This document shows positions 1 to 5,338 of a DNA stretch of 5,338 nt, piece by piece. Numbering within the stretch: the stretch's first letter is position 1; each line of letters begins with the position of its first letter. A model generated the notes under the pieces. It did not search any database. It was given only the letters and a program-made list of their open reading frames with translations, and had not been told where the DNA came from. The translations under genes were made by a program, and so were the position numbers. Source of the stretch: CAYWHE01 sp964458125 (GTDB lineage: Bacteria; Bacteroidota; Bacteroidia; AKYH767-A; OLB10); contig CAYWHE010000243.1 in assembly GCA_964458125.1 (NCBI GenBank), positions 1 through 5,338 on the forward strand, in the 5' to 3' direction.

Positions 1-479
1 GAGTCGCTGGTAGGACTGGTGTAAAACCAGCAGTCTGCATTGGGTACCGCATTGCCGGCACCATCCACGAACGTGATATCGGATGCCATGGCGGCAATAT
101 AATCCTGAGGATTGGGAATGCTCACTCCGTTAACGATTCCACCCGTGTCAACCGGAATACCCGGGAAAGGTGCAGCATCGGCCCCGTTATTGAAAATGAT
201 ATAGCCGTTGGATCCGATCCGGAAAGTCGTCCGGTCATACCAGTAATAATGGAAATCAAAACCAATCGGAAAGGGGCCTGCCGTATTATCATCGGCCAGG
301 CTTTTCACCTGGGTGGCACCGGGCAATCCGACAATGTCAATCCAGCCATACGTGGGTCCGAGCGAATCGAAGCTGTCGTACCAGGTATAGCCCCAGCCGT
401 CAGGACCTCCCGAGCCCTGGGACCTGGACTGGAGGCTGAAGGTAATAAGCAAAAAAGCTAACGTAATAAGTTTTTTCAT
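1..479 (-). CDS. Secreted surface-type protein, N-terminal part (runs off left edge)
   Basis: This is the first 159 codons of a gene read on the minus strand from the ATG at 479-477; the frame is still open at the window edge. Residues 1-20 form a signal peptide: MKK, a hydrophobic stretch (LITLAFLLITF), then LQSRSQ near the likely cleavage site. The mature part begins GSGGPDGWGYTWYDS and continues with GWIDI (46-50), DDN (63-65), a PIGFDFHYYW block (71-80) and IGSNGYIIFNN (88-98). From memory, this order (GYxW-DS, WxDI, PIGFxFxFY, ISSNGxIxF) recurs in large exported proteins of Bacteroidota, many of which end in a T9SS sorting domain. The C-terminus is missing, so T9SS export cannot be confirmed. 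Function is unknown; an adhesin or a secreted structural protein is plausible. There is no Shine-Dalgarno sequence, but a good Bacteroidota promoter lies about 65 bp upstream. It is transcribed divergently from the DUF4199 gene. Confidence 0.85.
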   Translation of the reverse strand, partial: MKKLITLAFLLITFSLQSRSQGSGGPDGWGYTWYDSFDSLGPTYGWIDIVGLPGATQVKSLADDNTAGPFPIGFDFHYYWYDRTTFRIGSNGYIIFNNGADAAPFPGIPVDTGGIVNGVSIPNPQDYIAAMASDITFVDGAGNAVPNADCWFYTSPTSD

Positions 480-533
480 GGTAATGGTGTTTAATAATTT
501 ATGTGATTTAAGTTGTGAAATTAATTCTTTCAA

Positions 534-566
534 TTGACCTTTACAAACCTACCGGATTTATCTTTT
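534..566 (+). promoter_or_regulatory. Candidate promoter for the DUF4199 gene
   Basis: A TTG at 534-536 is followed by 22 nt and TATCTTTT at 559-566, a 7 of 8 match to the Bacteroidota -7 element TAnnTTTG. TTTATTTG at 564-571 is an alternative -7 element, but its spacing from the TTG (27 nt) is too long. The start site would be near 573 and the leader about 45 nt. The candidate overlaps the stronger minus-strand promoter at 544-574, so the two could not easily be occupied together. Confidence 0.35.
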
Positions 567-574
567 ATTTGCAA
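544..574 (-). promoter_or_regulatory. Bacteroidota-type promoter for the secreted protein
   Basis: On the minus strand a TTG (plus positions 574-572) is followed by 20 nt and then TAGGTTTG (551-544). This matches the Bacteroidota primary sigma factor consensus, TTG, 17-23 nt, TAnnTTTG. The implied transcription start is near 538, giving a leader of about 58 nt before the ATG at 479. The motif match is seen directly; promoter activity is inferred. Confidence 0.6.
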
Positions 575-619
575 TAAAAATTTCAAATAATCCACCCTGT
601 TTTTTTACCTGGCAAAACC

Positions 620-1147
620 ATGAACAAACCTGCCTGGAAATATGGACTGATAAGCGGAGCCATCATCCTGGTTTATTCCGCCATTGCCCTGTATATGCTC
701 GGGGATCCGTCCCTTGCCGGCCAGGCACAATTTGACCTGTTCCAGTCTTTGGGTTATCTCCGTTATTTAATTCTCCTGGTTTTCCTGTACCTGGCCATGC
801 GGTCCTTCCGGAATCAAACACCGGAACCACCCACATTCAGACCCCTCATGCGAACGGGGGTGTTGGTTACGCTGGTGGCCGCCTTGATGGCAGGGCTGTT
901 GGAAGGTGTTTACCTGGTGTTGAATCCCGGATTTTATGAACACTACATGGTTGCCTATATCAGCCGGTTAAAAACATCTGGCGCCCCGGAAGTTGAAATC
1001 CGGCAACTGGAAGACTCCTTGAAACAGGCCGGATTTATGAAAACACCCCTGGCAAACGGCATGTATTATTTCCTGGAGATGGCTTTTATCGGCAATATAG
1101 CATCCCTGGCCTTTGCCATGCTGATGCGGAAAAGGGATGCCGGTTGA
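620..1147 (+). CDS. DUF4199 family integral membrane protein
   Basis: The 175-residue product fits the DUF4199 family, small inner-membrane proteins of unknown function found mainly in Bacteroidota. Four hydrophobic segments are visible, at about 8-28, 44-62, 78-102 and 147-169. Family-like features are the WKYGLISGAII opening, the GYLRYLILL...RSFRNQ segment ending helix 2, a third helix running into a YLVLNPGFYEHY stretch (98-109), and the final FLEMAFIGNIASLAFAMLMRK helix. The soluble part between helices 3 and 4 (about 105-146) is charged and partly helical (PEVEIRQLEDSLKQAG). Length is normal for the family and the gene looks intact. There is no Shine-Dalgarno sequence before the ATG, as is usual in this phylum. 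It precedes the ompH-like gene by 86 bp in the same direction and may share transcripts with it, although that gap has its own possible -7 element. No enzymatic role can be inferred. Confidence 0.85.
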   Translation: MNKPAWKYGLISGAIILVYSAIALYMLGDPSLAGQAQFDLFQSLGYLRYLILLVFLYLAMRSFRNQTPEPPTFRPLMRTGVLVTLVAALMAGLLEGVYLVLNPGFYEHYMVAYISRLKTSGAPEVEIRQLEDSLKQAGFMKTPLANGMYYFLEMAFIGNIASLAFAMLMRKRDAG

Positions 1148-1201
1148 AAGCAGGTTTATAGGAATCTGCCCGGCAGCAATCCGCATTTCGTTTTTATCCT
1201 G

Positions 1202-1209
1202 TACTTTCG
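1202..1209 (+). promoter_or_regulatory. Possible -7 promoter element before the ompH-like gene
   Basis: TACTTTCG matches the Bacteroidota -7 element TAnnTTTG at 7 of 8 positions and lies 24 bp before the ATG at 1234, giving a short leader of about 18 nt. No TTG is present at the right distance upstream, so the call rests on one element only. Confidence 0.3.
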
Positions 1210-1233
1210 CGGCTTGATCAATTTCCGAATCAG

Positions 1234-1794
1234 ATGAAAAACATATCCCTCACCCTGAATGTAATCCTGCTTGCAGCCGTGGGCTACCTGTACTACAAGG
1301 TTTTCAGCAACACTGAAAAAACGGTCATGACTCACCAGTCCTTACCGGAATCCAGTATTGTTTTTGTGAATTCCGATTCCCTGCTGGACCATTATGATTT
1401 TTTTAATGAAATGAAGGTTCGAATGGAACACAAACACGACAGCGTGGAGGCCCTGTTGAAAGCATATGCGGGGAGGCTGGAAAGCGAAGTCCAATTGTAC
1501 CAAAAGCAGGCTATTGGCATGACTGACATGGAAAAGCAACAAAAGGAGGAGGGCCTCATGCAGAAACAGCAGGAACTGATGCAGTTAAAGGAAAACATGA
1601 TGGGAATGCTGGCCGAAGAAGAAGGACAGCTTAACGATTCCATTCACAACAACCTGGTAGAATACCTGCGTGAGTTTAATAAAGGTCGCCGGTATAATTT
1701 TATTTTTGGCTACCAGAAGGGTGGAGGAATACTGCTTGCAAACGATTCGCTGGATATCACGAATGCCGTCATTGAAGGACTGAACATCAAATAA
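1234..1794 (+). CDS. OmpH/Skp-like periplasmic coiled-coil protein
   Basis: The 186-residue product has the layout of the OmpH (Skp) family. These are periplasmic chaperones that hold unfolded outer-membrane proteins; E. coli Skp is a trimer with long helical arms. Residues 5-24 are a hydrophobic segment without a clear cleavage site or lipobox, so the protein is probably anchored in the inner membrane and faces the periplasm. The core strand SIVFVNSDSLLDHYDFF (41-57) is typical of the family. Residues about 58-148 form a charged coiled coil rich in E, K, Q and M (for example MEKQQKEEGLMQKQQELM). The C-terminal strand region YNFIFGYQKGGGILLANDSLDIT (154-176) and the final helix VIEGLNI close the fold. 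Length is typical. Chaperone activity is inferred from the family. Many Bacteroidota carry several such paralogues, so this need not be the main Skp. It is followed by a likely intrinsic terminator and converges on porQ with 19 bp between stop codons. Confidence 0.85.
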   Translation: MKNISLTLNVILLAAVGYLYYKVFSNTEKTVMTHQSLPESSIVFVNSDSLLDHYDFFNEMKVRMEHKHDSVEALLKAYAGRLESEVQLYQKQAIGMTDMEKQQKEEGLMQKQQELMQLKENMMGMLAEEEGQLNDSIHNNLVEYLREFNKGRRYNFIFGYQKGGGILLANDSLDITNAVIEGLNIK

Positions 1795-1808
1795 AGAAAT
1801 GACCGGCC

Positions 1809-1837
1809 CCGGATCAGCTTCCGGATTTTTTCTTTTT
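1809..1837 (+). terminator. Rho-independent terminator of the ompH-like gene
   Basis: CCGGA (1809-1813) pairs with TCCGG (1820-1824) around a 6-nt loop, followed by A and a T-rich tract (TTTTTT at 1826-1831, C, TTTTT at 1833-1837). The stem starts 14 bp after the ompH-like stop codon. It is short (5 bp) but GC-rich. The loop contains the reverse complement of the porQ stop codon, and the T-tract is the antisense of the lysine codons at the PorQ C-terminus. On the minus strand no T-tract follows the hairpin, so it probably works in one direction only. Confidence 0.55.
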
Positions 1838-2869
1838 ATAAAAAAGTTCGTTGATGCTGGCGTTGACGGAAAAATAGTTGGCCGGTCCTTCAAGGTGGTA
1901 GCGGACACGGGCATAACTGATCTGGAATCTGGATATGTTCACTCCCAGCCCCCAGGATAAACCTACGGTTGACATACGTGTCTTCACGCCAAGTTCCTTT
2001 CTTCGCTGAAAATTATACCCGCCGCGGATGACCAGGTTTTTTCCCAGCAGCAACTCTCCGCCAACAATAACATGCCGGAGTATTTTATCATAAAACTTCA
2101 CTTTGACGGCTTTTGACTCCCCGGTCAGGGGATCGACTTCTCCCTGTTCGTTCGGGTCTTCATAGGCCATATTGATGCGCTCCAGGTGCTGGGCCACGAG
2201 CGAAAAACGAAGGGGCGCTTTTTTGATCCTGACCGAAGCCCCGGCCTGGATTTCAACCGGAAGAGATTCGTTATTGCCGGAAGTATAAGATTTCAGCTGA
2301 CGACCGAAATTTTTAACCACCACCGAAGCACCGACCTGGTTTCGCGGGTTGTAATAGTTCGCCCCGATATCCAGCGCAAGCCCGAAAGAACTGTAGGTGT
2401 CGAGATGAGAATAAACGGTCTTGAAAGTTGCGCCGACTGAAAAAATACTGTCTATCGATTTACCCCAGGCCAGTTGCAGGGCGTAATCGCCCGCACTGAA
2501 GCTGCCATTTGTGGCGCCTGTATTGTCTGCACGGGTAAAACTCCCGTAACTGACATAATGCATGCCGGCTGCAAAAGTTCCGTAGCGGTCGTAATCCCTG
2601 GCATAGGCGGCATCGCCGTAATGGACACCGGCGAAGTATTTAACCCCTCCTAGCATCAGTTGTCCATGAACGGTTTTGTTCAGGAGTGCCGGATTTTCCA
2701 TGGCGATGGACAGATCATTTTCCTTAATGGCATTACATTTCCCTCCAAGGGCGGCTACACGGGCCGATGTACTGAGGTTTAAAAACTCATAGGTGTTGTC
2801 GCCTCCTACCTGGGCCCGTGAGGTATTCACTATAAAAAGGAAAAGAAGAATGGCAGAATAAAATTTCAT
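1814..2869 (-). CDS. porQ: Type IX secretion system protein PorQ
   Basis: PorQ is an outer-membrane beta-barrel protein of the FadL-like PorV/PorQ family. In Porphyromonas gingivalis it belongs to the T9SS attachment complex with PorU, PorV and PorZ, where exported cargo is processed and linked to lipopolysaccharide. The 351-residue product has a signal peptide with likely cleavage after Ala19 (TSRA|Q). The mature N-terminus VGGDNTYEFLNLSTSARVAALGG (21-43) and the AMENPALLN block (56-64) are hallmarks of PorQ. Alternating beta-strand patterns fill the rest, and the end SYARVRYHLEGPANYFSVNASINELF is also family-like. Residues 234-257 (YEDPNEQGEVDPLTGESKAVKV) look like a longer polar loop. The protein ends in a lysine-rich KKKKSGS tail. 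It begins 41 bp after the glyA stop with no clear promoter between, so it is probably co-transcribed. PorV is the main alternative, but length and N-terminal motifs favour PorQ. Confidence 0.85.
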   Translation of the reverse strand: MKFYSAILLFLFIVNTSRAQVGGDNTYEFLNLSTSARVAALGGKCNAIKENDLSIAMENPALLNKTVHGQLMLGGVKYFAGVHYGDAAYARDYDRYGTFAAGMHYVSYGSFTRADNTGATNGSFSAGDYALQLAWGKSIDSIFSVGATFKTVYSHLDTYSSFGLALDIGANYYNPRNQVGASVVVKNFGRQLKSYTSGNNESLPVEIQAGASVRIKKAPLRFSLVAQHLERINMAYEDPNEQGEVDPLTGESKAVKVKFYDKILRHVIVGGELLLGKNLVIRGGYNFQRRKELGVKTRMSTVGLSWGLGVNISRFQISYARVRYHLEGPANYFSVNASINELFYKKKKSGS

Positions 2870-2910
2870 CGGTTCGGTTCAGACAGGATTCAAACGAAAC
2901 ATTTATCAAA

Positions 2911-4194
2911 TCATTGCATGGCGCCAGCGTAGAGCGGAAATTTTTGCACCAGGGCAAGCACTTGTTTTTTCACGGATTCAACCACTTTCTCATTATCTGC
3001 ATTCATCAGCACCTTATCCATCAGGCCGAAGATTTTCAGCATGTCCTTTTCCTTCATTCCGCGGGAGGTCATTGCAGCCGTTCCCACGCGAATACCGGAG
3101 GTTACAAACGGAGATTTGTCATCAAATGGCACCATGTTTTTATTGACCGTTATGCCAGCGCTGACCAACGCCTGTTCCGCCTGTTTACCCGTCAGGTTTT
3201 TAGAACGAAGGTCTATCAGCATCAGGTGGTTATCGGTACCGTCCGAGCTGATATGGTATCCTTTCTCCATAAAGGCGGCCGCCAGCGTTTTTGCATTTTT
3301 GATCACCTGCAGGCAGTAGTTAAAATAGTCATCGCTGAGGGCCTCTTCAAAAGCAACTGCTTTAGCGGCAATCACGTGTTCCAGCGGTCCGCCCTGTGTA
3401 CCGGGAAAAACGGCGGAATCCATGAGCGAAGTCATCATCCGCAGTTCGCCTTTTGGTGTTAGAAGTCCGAATGGATTTTCGAAATCAGCGCCCATCAGTA
3501 TCAATCCTCCCCGCGGTCCGCGCAGCGTTTTGTGGGTAGTGGTGGTTACAAAATGACAATGCGGCACCGGGTCGTTCAGCAGGCCCCGTGCGATGAGGCC
3601 GCTGGGATGTGAAATATCGGCCAGGAGAAAGGCTCCGACACGGTCGGCAATTTTCCTGAACCCCTCGTAATCCCAGTCCCTGGAATAGGCTGAAGCGCCG
3701 CAGATGATCAGTTTGGGTTTCAGTTCGTCGGCTTTGGCGGCCACGGTTTTAAGACTGATCCTGCCGGTTGTTTTTTCCACTCCGTAAAATCCGGCCCTGT
3801 AAAGTTTGCCGGAAAAATTTACCGGGGACCCGTGGGTCAGGTGACCTCCGTGTGACAAGTCGAATCCGAGAACAGGATCGCCGGGTTTTAAAACGGCCAG
3901 CATCACGGCTGCATTGGCCTGTGCCCCGGAATGGGGTTGAACGTTGGCCCATACCGCATTGAATAGCGTTTTGGCGCGGTCAATGGCCAGTTGTTCAATC
4001 TCATCCACCACTTCACAACCTCCGTAATACCTTCTTCCGGGGTAACCTTCAGCATATTTGTTGGTCAGGCAGGTACCCATGGCTTTCATAACCTGTTTGC
4101 TGACAAAATTTTCGGAAGCGATCAGTTCAATGCCTTCCCGTTGTCTTTTTAATTCTTTGTTGATCAGTTTAAAAACGTGGGTGTCTTTTTGCAT
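2911..4194 (-). CDS. glyA: Serine hydroxymethyltransferase
   Basis: This PLP enzyme converts serine and tetrahydrofolate to glycine and 5,10-methylenetetrahydrofolate in the cytosol, the main source of one-carbon units. The 427-residue product is full length. Visible signatures are IELIASENF (22-30), NKYAEGYPGRRYYGG (45-59, with the substrate-site Tyr47 and Glu49), LSHGGHLTHG (113-122), LADISHPSGLIA (191-202, with Asp193 for the PLP ring nitrogen) and VTTTTHKTLRGPRGG (216-230), in which Lys222 is the PLP Schiff-base lysine. SAVFPGTQGGPLEH (260-273) and SGIRVGT (366-372, with the carboxylate-binding Arg369) follow. The segment after the active site (about 236-258, ENPFGLLTPKGELRMM) is longer than in E. 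coli GlyA; as I recall, this insertion is usual in Bacteroidota. All catalytic residues are present. It lies between the nucleotidyltransferase (23-bp gap) and porQ, probably in one operon. There is no Shine-Dalgarno sequence; the start is chosen because family members begin just here. Confidence 0.97.
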   Translation of the reverse strand: MQKDTHVFKLINKELKRQREGIELIASENFVSKQVMKAMGTCLTNKYAEGYPGRRYYGGCEVVDEIEQLAIDRAKTLFNAVWANVQPHSGAQANAAVMLAVLKPGDPVLGFDLSHGGHLTHGSPVNFSGKLYRAGFYGVEKTTGRISLKTVAAKADELKPKLIICGASAYSRDWDYEGFRKIADRVGAFLLADISHPSGLIARGLLNDPVPHCHFVTTTTHKTLRGPRGGLILMGADFENPFGLLTPKGELRMMTSLMDSAVFPGTQGGPLEHVIAAKAVAFEEALSDDYFNYCLQVIKNAKTLAAAFMEKGYHISSDGTDNHLMLIDLRSKNLTGKQAEQALVSAGITVNKNMVPFDDKSPFVTSGIRVGTAAMTSRGMKEKDMLKIFGLMDKVLMNADNEKVVESVKKQVLALVQKFPLYAGAMQ

Positions 4195-4217
4195 AAAGGG
4201 GGGTTGAATTTATATAC

Positions 4218-5213
4218 TCAGTTGCTGAAATCAATTTCATTGCTGTCGCCGATGTTCAGGCTCTGGCTCAGCCCTCGCAGGTAGGCATCGTTGCCGATGA
4301 CGGACTGCACCAATACGGCGGTTTCAATGCGTGTATAAGCGCCCAGGATGGAGTCCCTTATAATTGAATTGGATATGGTGGTGTGATCGCCGATCGAAAC
4401 GTTTGGTCCGATGATGGAGTCATGAATCCTGCAGTTTTCAGCAATACTGACCGGGGGAAGGATGATCGTATTGGGGAAATTATAAGGTTTTTGTGCCTCC
4501 TGACTTCTTTTGAGCAGGATGGCATTGGTTTCGAGCAGATTTTTTTTACCGCCGCAATCAAACCAGTTGCCCACCTGGAAGGTGGAAACCTGTTCCCCCT
4601 GCTCAATCATTTTCATTAAGCCATCCGTGAGGTGGCACTCGTTTTCCGGATGCCTTTTATTTTTAATATTTAAATTGAGAGCGTCCATCAGCAAACCGGC
4701 ATGTTTGATGAAATAAATACCCACGAGGGCCAGGTTGGATTTGGGAATCGCAGGTTTTTCAGTCAGCCGTGTCACCTGGCCGTCGGCATCCAGTTCAGCC
4801 ACTCCGAAAAGCCTCGGGTCCTCGACCTTTCTGACACCCAAAACGGAATGCTTGTTTTGAATGACCGAACTCAGGTCAAAATCAAAGATGGTGTCGCCGA
4901 GCACAATCAGCAGTTCATCGTCCGGGGCAATCATATTCCTGGTAAGCCAGACCGCATGACCGAGTCCTTCACGCGGTTCCTGGACCACAAAGGACAAAGA
5001 AAGATGAGGGTATTTCGTTTTTACATAGGATTCGATTTTATCGCCCAGGTACCCGATTACAAAAATGAACTCTTTGAAACCGGCTTCCTGCAGGTGATCA
5101 ATGATGTGACACAGGATGGGCTTCCCGGCCACCGGCATGAGGGCCTTGGGCTGGGTGTGCGTGTGAGGCCTCAGTTTGGTACCCGGACCGGCTACCGGAA
5201 TGATTATTTTCAT
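4218..5213 (-). CDS. Sugar-phosphate nucleotidyltransferase with left-handed beta-helix tail
   Basis: The enzyme probably joins a nucleoside triphosphate to a sugar-1-phosphate, giving an NDP-sugar and pyrophosphate. The catalytic domain (about 1-235) carries the family signature AGPGTKLRP (8-16), then QPKALMPVAGKPI (21-33, with Lys23), a VVQEPREGLGHAV stretch (76-88), the metal-binding GD at 106-107, TEKP (151-154), GIYFI (165-169) and NWFDCGG (216-222, with Asp219 in the usual position of the second metal ligand). From about 255 to 312, hexapeptide-like turns (for example IIGPNVSIGDHTTISNSII) indicate a left-handed beta-helix, as in glucose-1-phosphate thymidylyl- or uridylyltransferases and related archaeal-type enzymes. 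The tail has no recognisable acetyltransferase active site and may serve oligomerisation or regulation. The exact base and sugar cannot be told from sequence. It is the first gene of the minus-strand cluster. The start at 5213 opens directly into the first beta-strand (MKIIIPVAG), as family members do. Confidence 0.88.
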   Translation of the reverse strand: MKIIIPVAGPGTKLRPHTHTQPKALMPVAGKPILCHIIDHLQEAGFKEFIFVIGYLGDKIESYVKTKYPHLSLSFVVQEPREGLGHAVWLTRNMIAPDDELLIVLGDTIFDFDLSSVIQNKHSVLGVRKVEDPRLFGVAELDADGQVTRLTEKPAIPKSNLALVGIYFIKHAGLLMDALNLNIKNKRHPENECHLTDGLMKMIEQGEQVSTFQVGNWFDCGGKKNLLETNAILLKRSQEAQKPYNFPNTIILPPVSIAENCRIHDSIIGPNVSIGDHTTISNSIIRDSILGAYTRIETAVLVQSVIGNDAYLRGLSQSLNIGDSNEIDFSN

Positions 5214-5234
5214 GTCGGTTATGATTATCCTGAA

Positions 5235-5254
5235 TATAACAGATGATCGTTATA
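5235..5254. repeat. Inverted repeat in the leader of the nucleotidyltransferase gene
   Basis: TATAAC (5235-5240) and GTTATA (5249-5254) are perfect inverted copies separated by 8 nt. They lie 22 bp before the nucleotidyltransferase start. A direct repeat CCTGAAT overlaps the left arm (5229-5235) and recurs just beyond the right arm (5255-5261). If transcription starts near 5281, the repeat lies in the 5' untranslated region and could be an operator or a weak hairpin. The arms are short and AT-rich, so chance is possible. Confidence 0.35.
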
Positions 5255-5287
5255 CCTGAATCTCACAGGCATAAGGAATCGAACCGG

Positions 5288-5322
5288 CAAAAATAAGCAA
5301 AGTCTGCAAATGGAAGCAGCAA
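5288..5322 (-). promoter_or_regulatory. Candidate promoter of the nucleotidyltransferase-glyA-porQ cluster
   Basis: On the minus strand TATTTTTG (plus positions 5295-5288) is an exact TAnnTTTG match. The nearest suitable TTG is at 5322-5320, 24 nt upstream, one more than the usual 17-23 nt spacing. A start near 5281 would give a leader of about 68 nt that contains the inverted repeat at 5235-5254. The cluster has no comparable motif pair in its two internal gaps. Confidence 0.4.
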
Positions 5323-5338
5323 AATTCAAGTCCTGGTA

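Noticed and set aside
516..532. A small inverted repeat TGAAA-N7-TTTCA in the leader of the secreted protein
   Set aside because: The arms are 5 bp in very AT-rich DNA and do not extend, so chance occurrence is likely.
1149..1195. A possible terminator after the DUF4199 gene (CTGC-CCG-GCAG followed by TTTTT at 1191-1195)
   Set aside because: The stem is only 4 bp and the T-run begins about 15 nt after the hairpin, too far for intrinsic termination.
2914..3462. A 182-codon plus-strand open frame opposite glyA
   Set aside because: It is antisense to well-conserved glyA codons, rich in H, F and C in a way typical of shadow frames, with no family resemblance.
4701..5246. A 181-codon plus-strand open frame opposite the nucleotidyltransferase
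   Set aside because: It lies wholly antisense to a gene with clear family motifs, and its translation has no recognisable domain, signal peptide or good promoter. It is a shadow frame.
5266..5290. A tRNA T-arm-like string GGTTCGATTCC on the minus strand, which might mark a tRNA or an attachment site
   Set aside because: The flanks GCCGG and CCTTA do not pair to form a T stem, and no acceptor, D or anticodon arm can be found around it. There is also no integrase or second copy in the window.
5310..5338. A possible plus-strand gene start (ATG then MEAAKFKSW) at the right edge
   Set aside because: Only nine codons are visible, the frame is also open upstream of the ATG, and it overlaps the candidate minus-strand promoter. 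This is too little to call a gene.

Overview
The window looks like chromosomal DNA from a member of the Bacteroidota. Four things point there: a PorQ-type protein of the type IX secretion system (T9SS), a DUF4199 membrane protein, a GlyA with the sequence style of that phylum, and start codons that lack Shine-Dalgarno sequences but sit downstream of TAnnTTTG promoter motifs. No RNA gene, insertion sequence, CRISPR array or integrase is visible.

Layout, left to right. Positions 1-479 (minus) hold the N-terminal part of a secreted protein that runs off the left edge. A 140-bp intergenic region (480-619) follows, with divergent, overlapping promoter candidates. On the plus strand come a four-helix DUF4199 membrane protein (620-1147) and, after 86 bp that hold a possible promoter, a membrane-anchored OmpH/Skp-like coiled-coil protein (1234-1794). 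This plus-strand pair converges, across only 19 bp, on a minus-strand cluster. In transcription order the cluster is a sugar-phosphate nucleotidyltransferase with a left-handed beta-helix tail (5213-4218), glyA (4194-2911) and porQ (2869-1814), with gaps of 23 and 41 bp. The last 125 bp (5214-5338) hold a promoter candidate and a small inverted repeat upstream of the nucleotidyltransferase.

How the genes relate. Most of the content is envelope-related: a secreted protein, a periplasmic or inner-membrane-anchored Skp-like protein, an outer-membrane T9SS component, and an enzyme that probably makes a nucleotide sugar. GlyA is central one-carbon metabolism and looks like a housekeeping passenger in the cluster. 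A functional link between the nucleotidyltransferase and PorQ, through the lipopolysaccharide that anchors T9SS cargo, is possible but speculative.

I found no convincing undescribed system. The most notable sequence-level observations are the hairpin-plus-T-tract that lies inside the 3' end of porQ and probably terminates the convergent ompH-like gene, the overlapping divergent promoters at 534-574, and the inverted repeat at 5235-5254.
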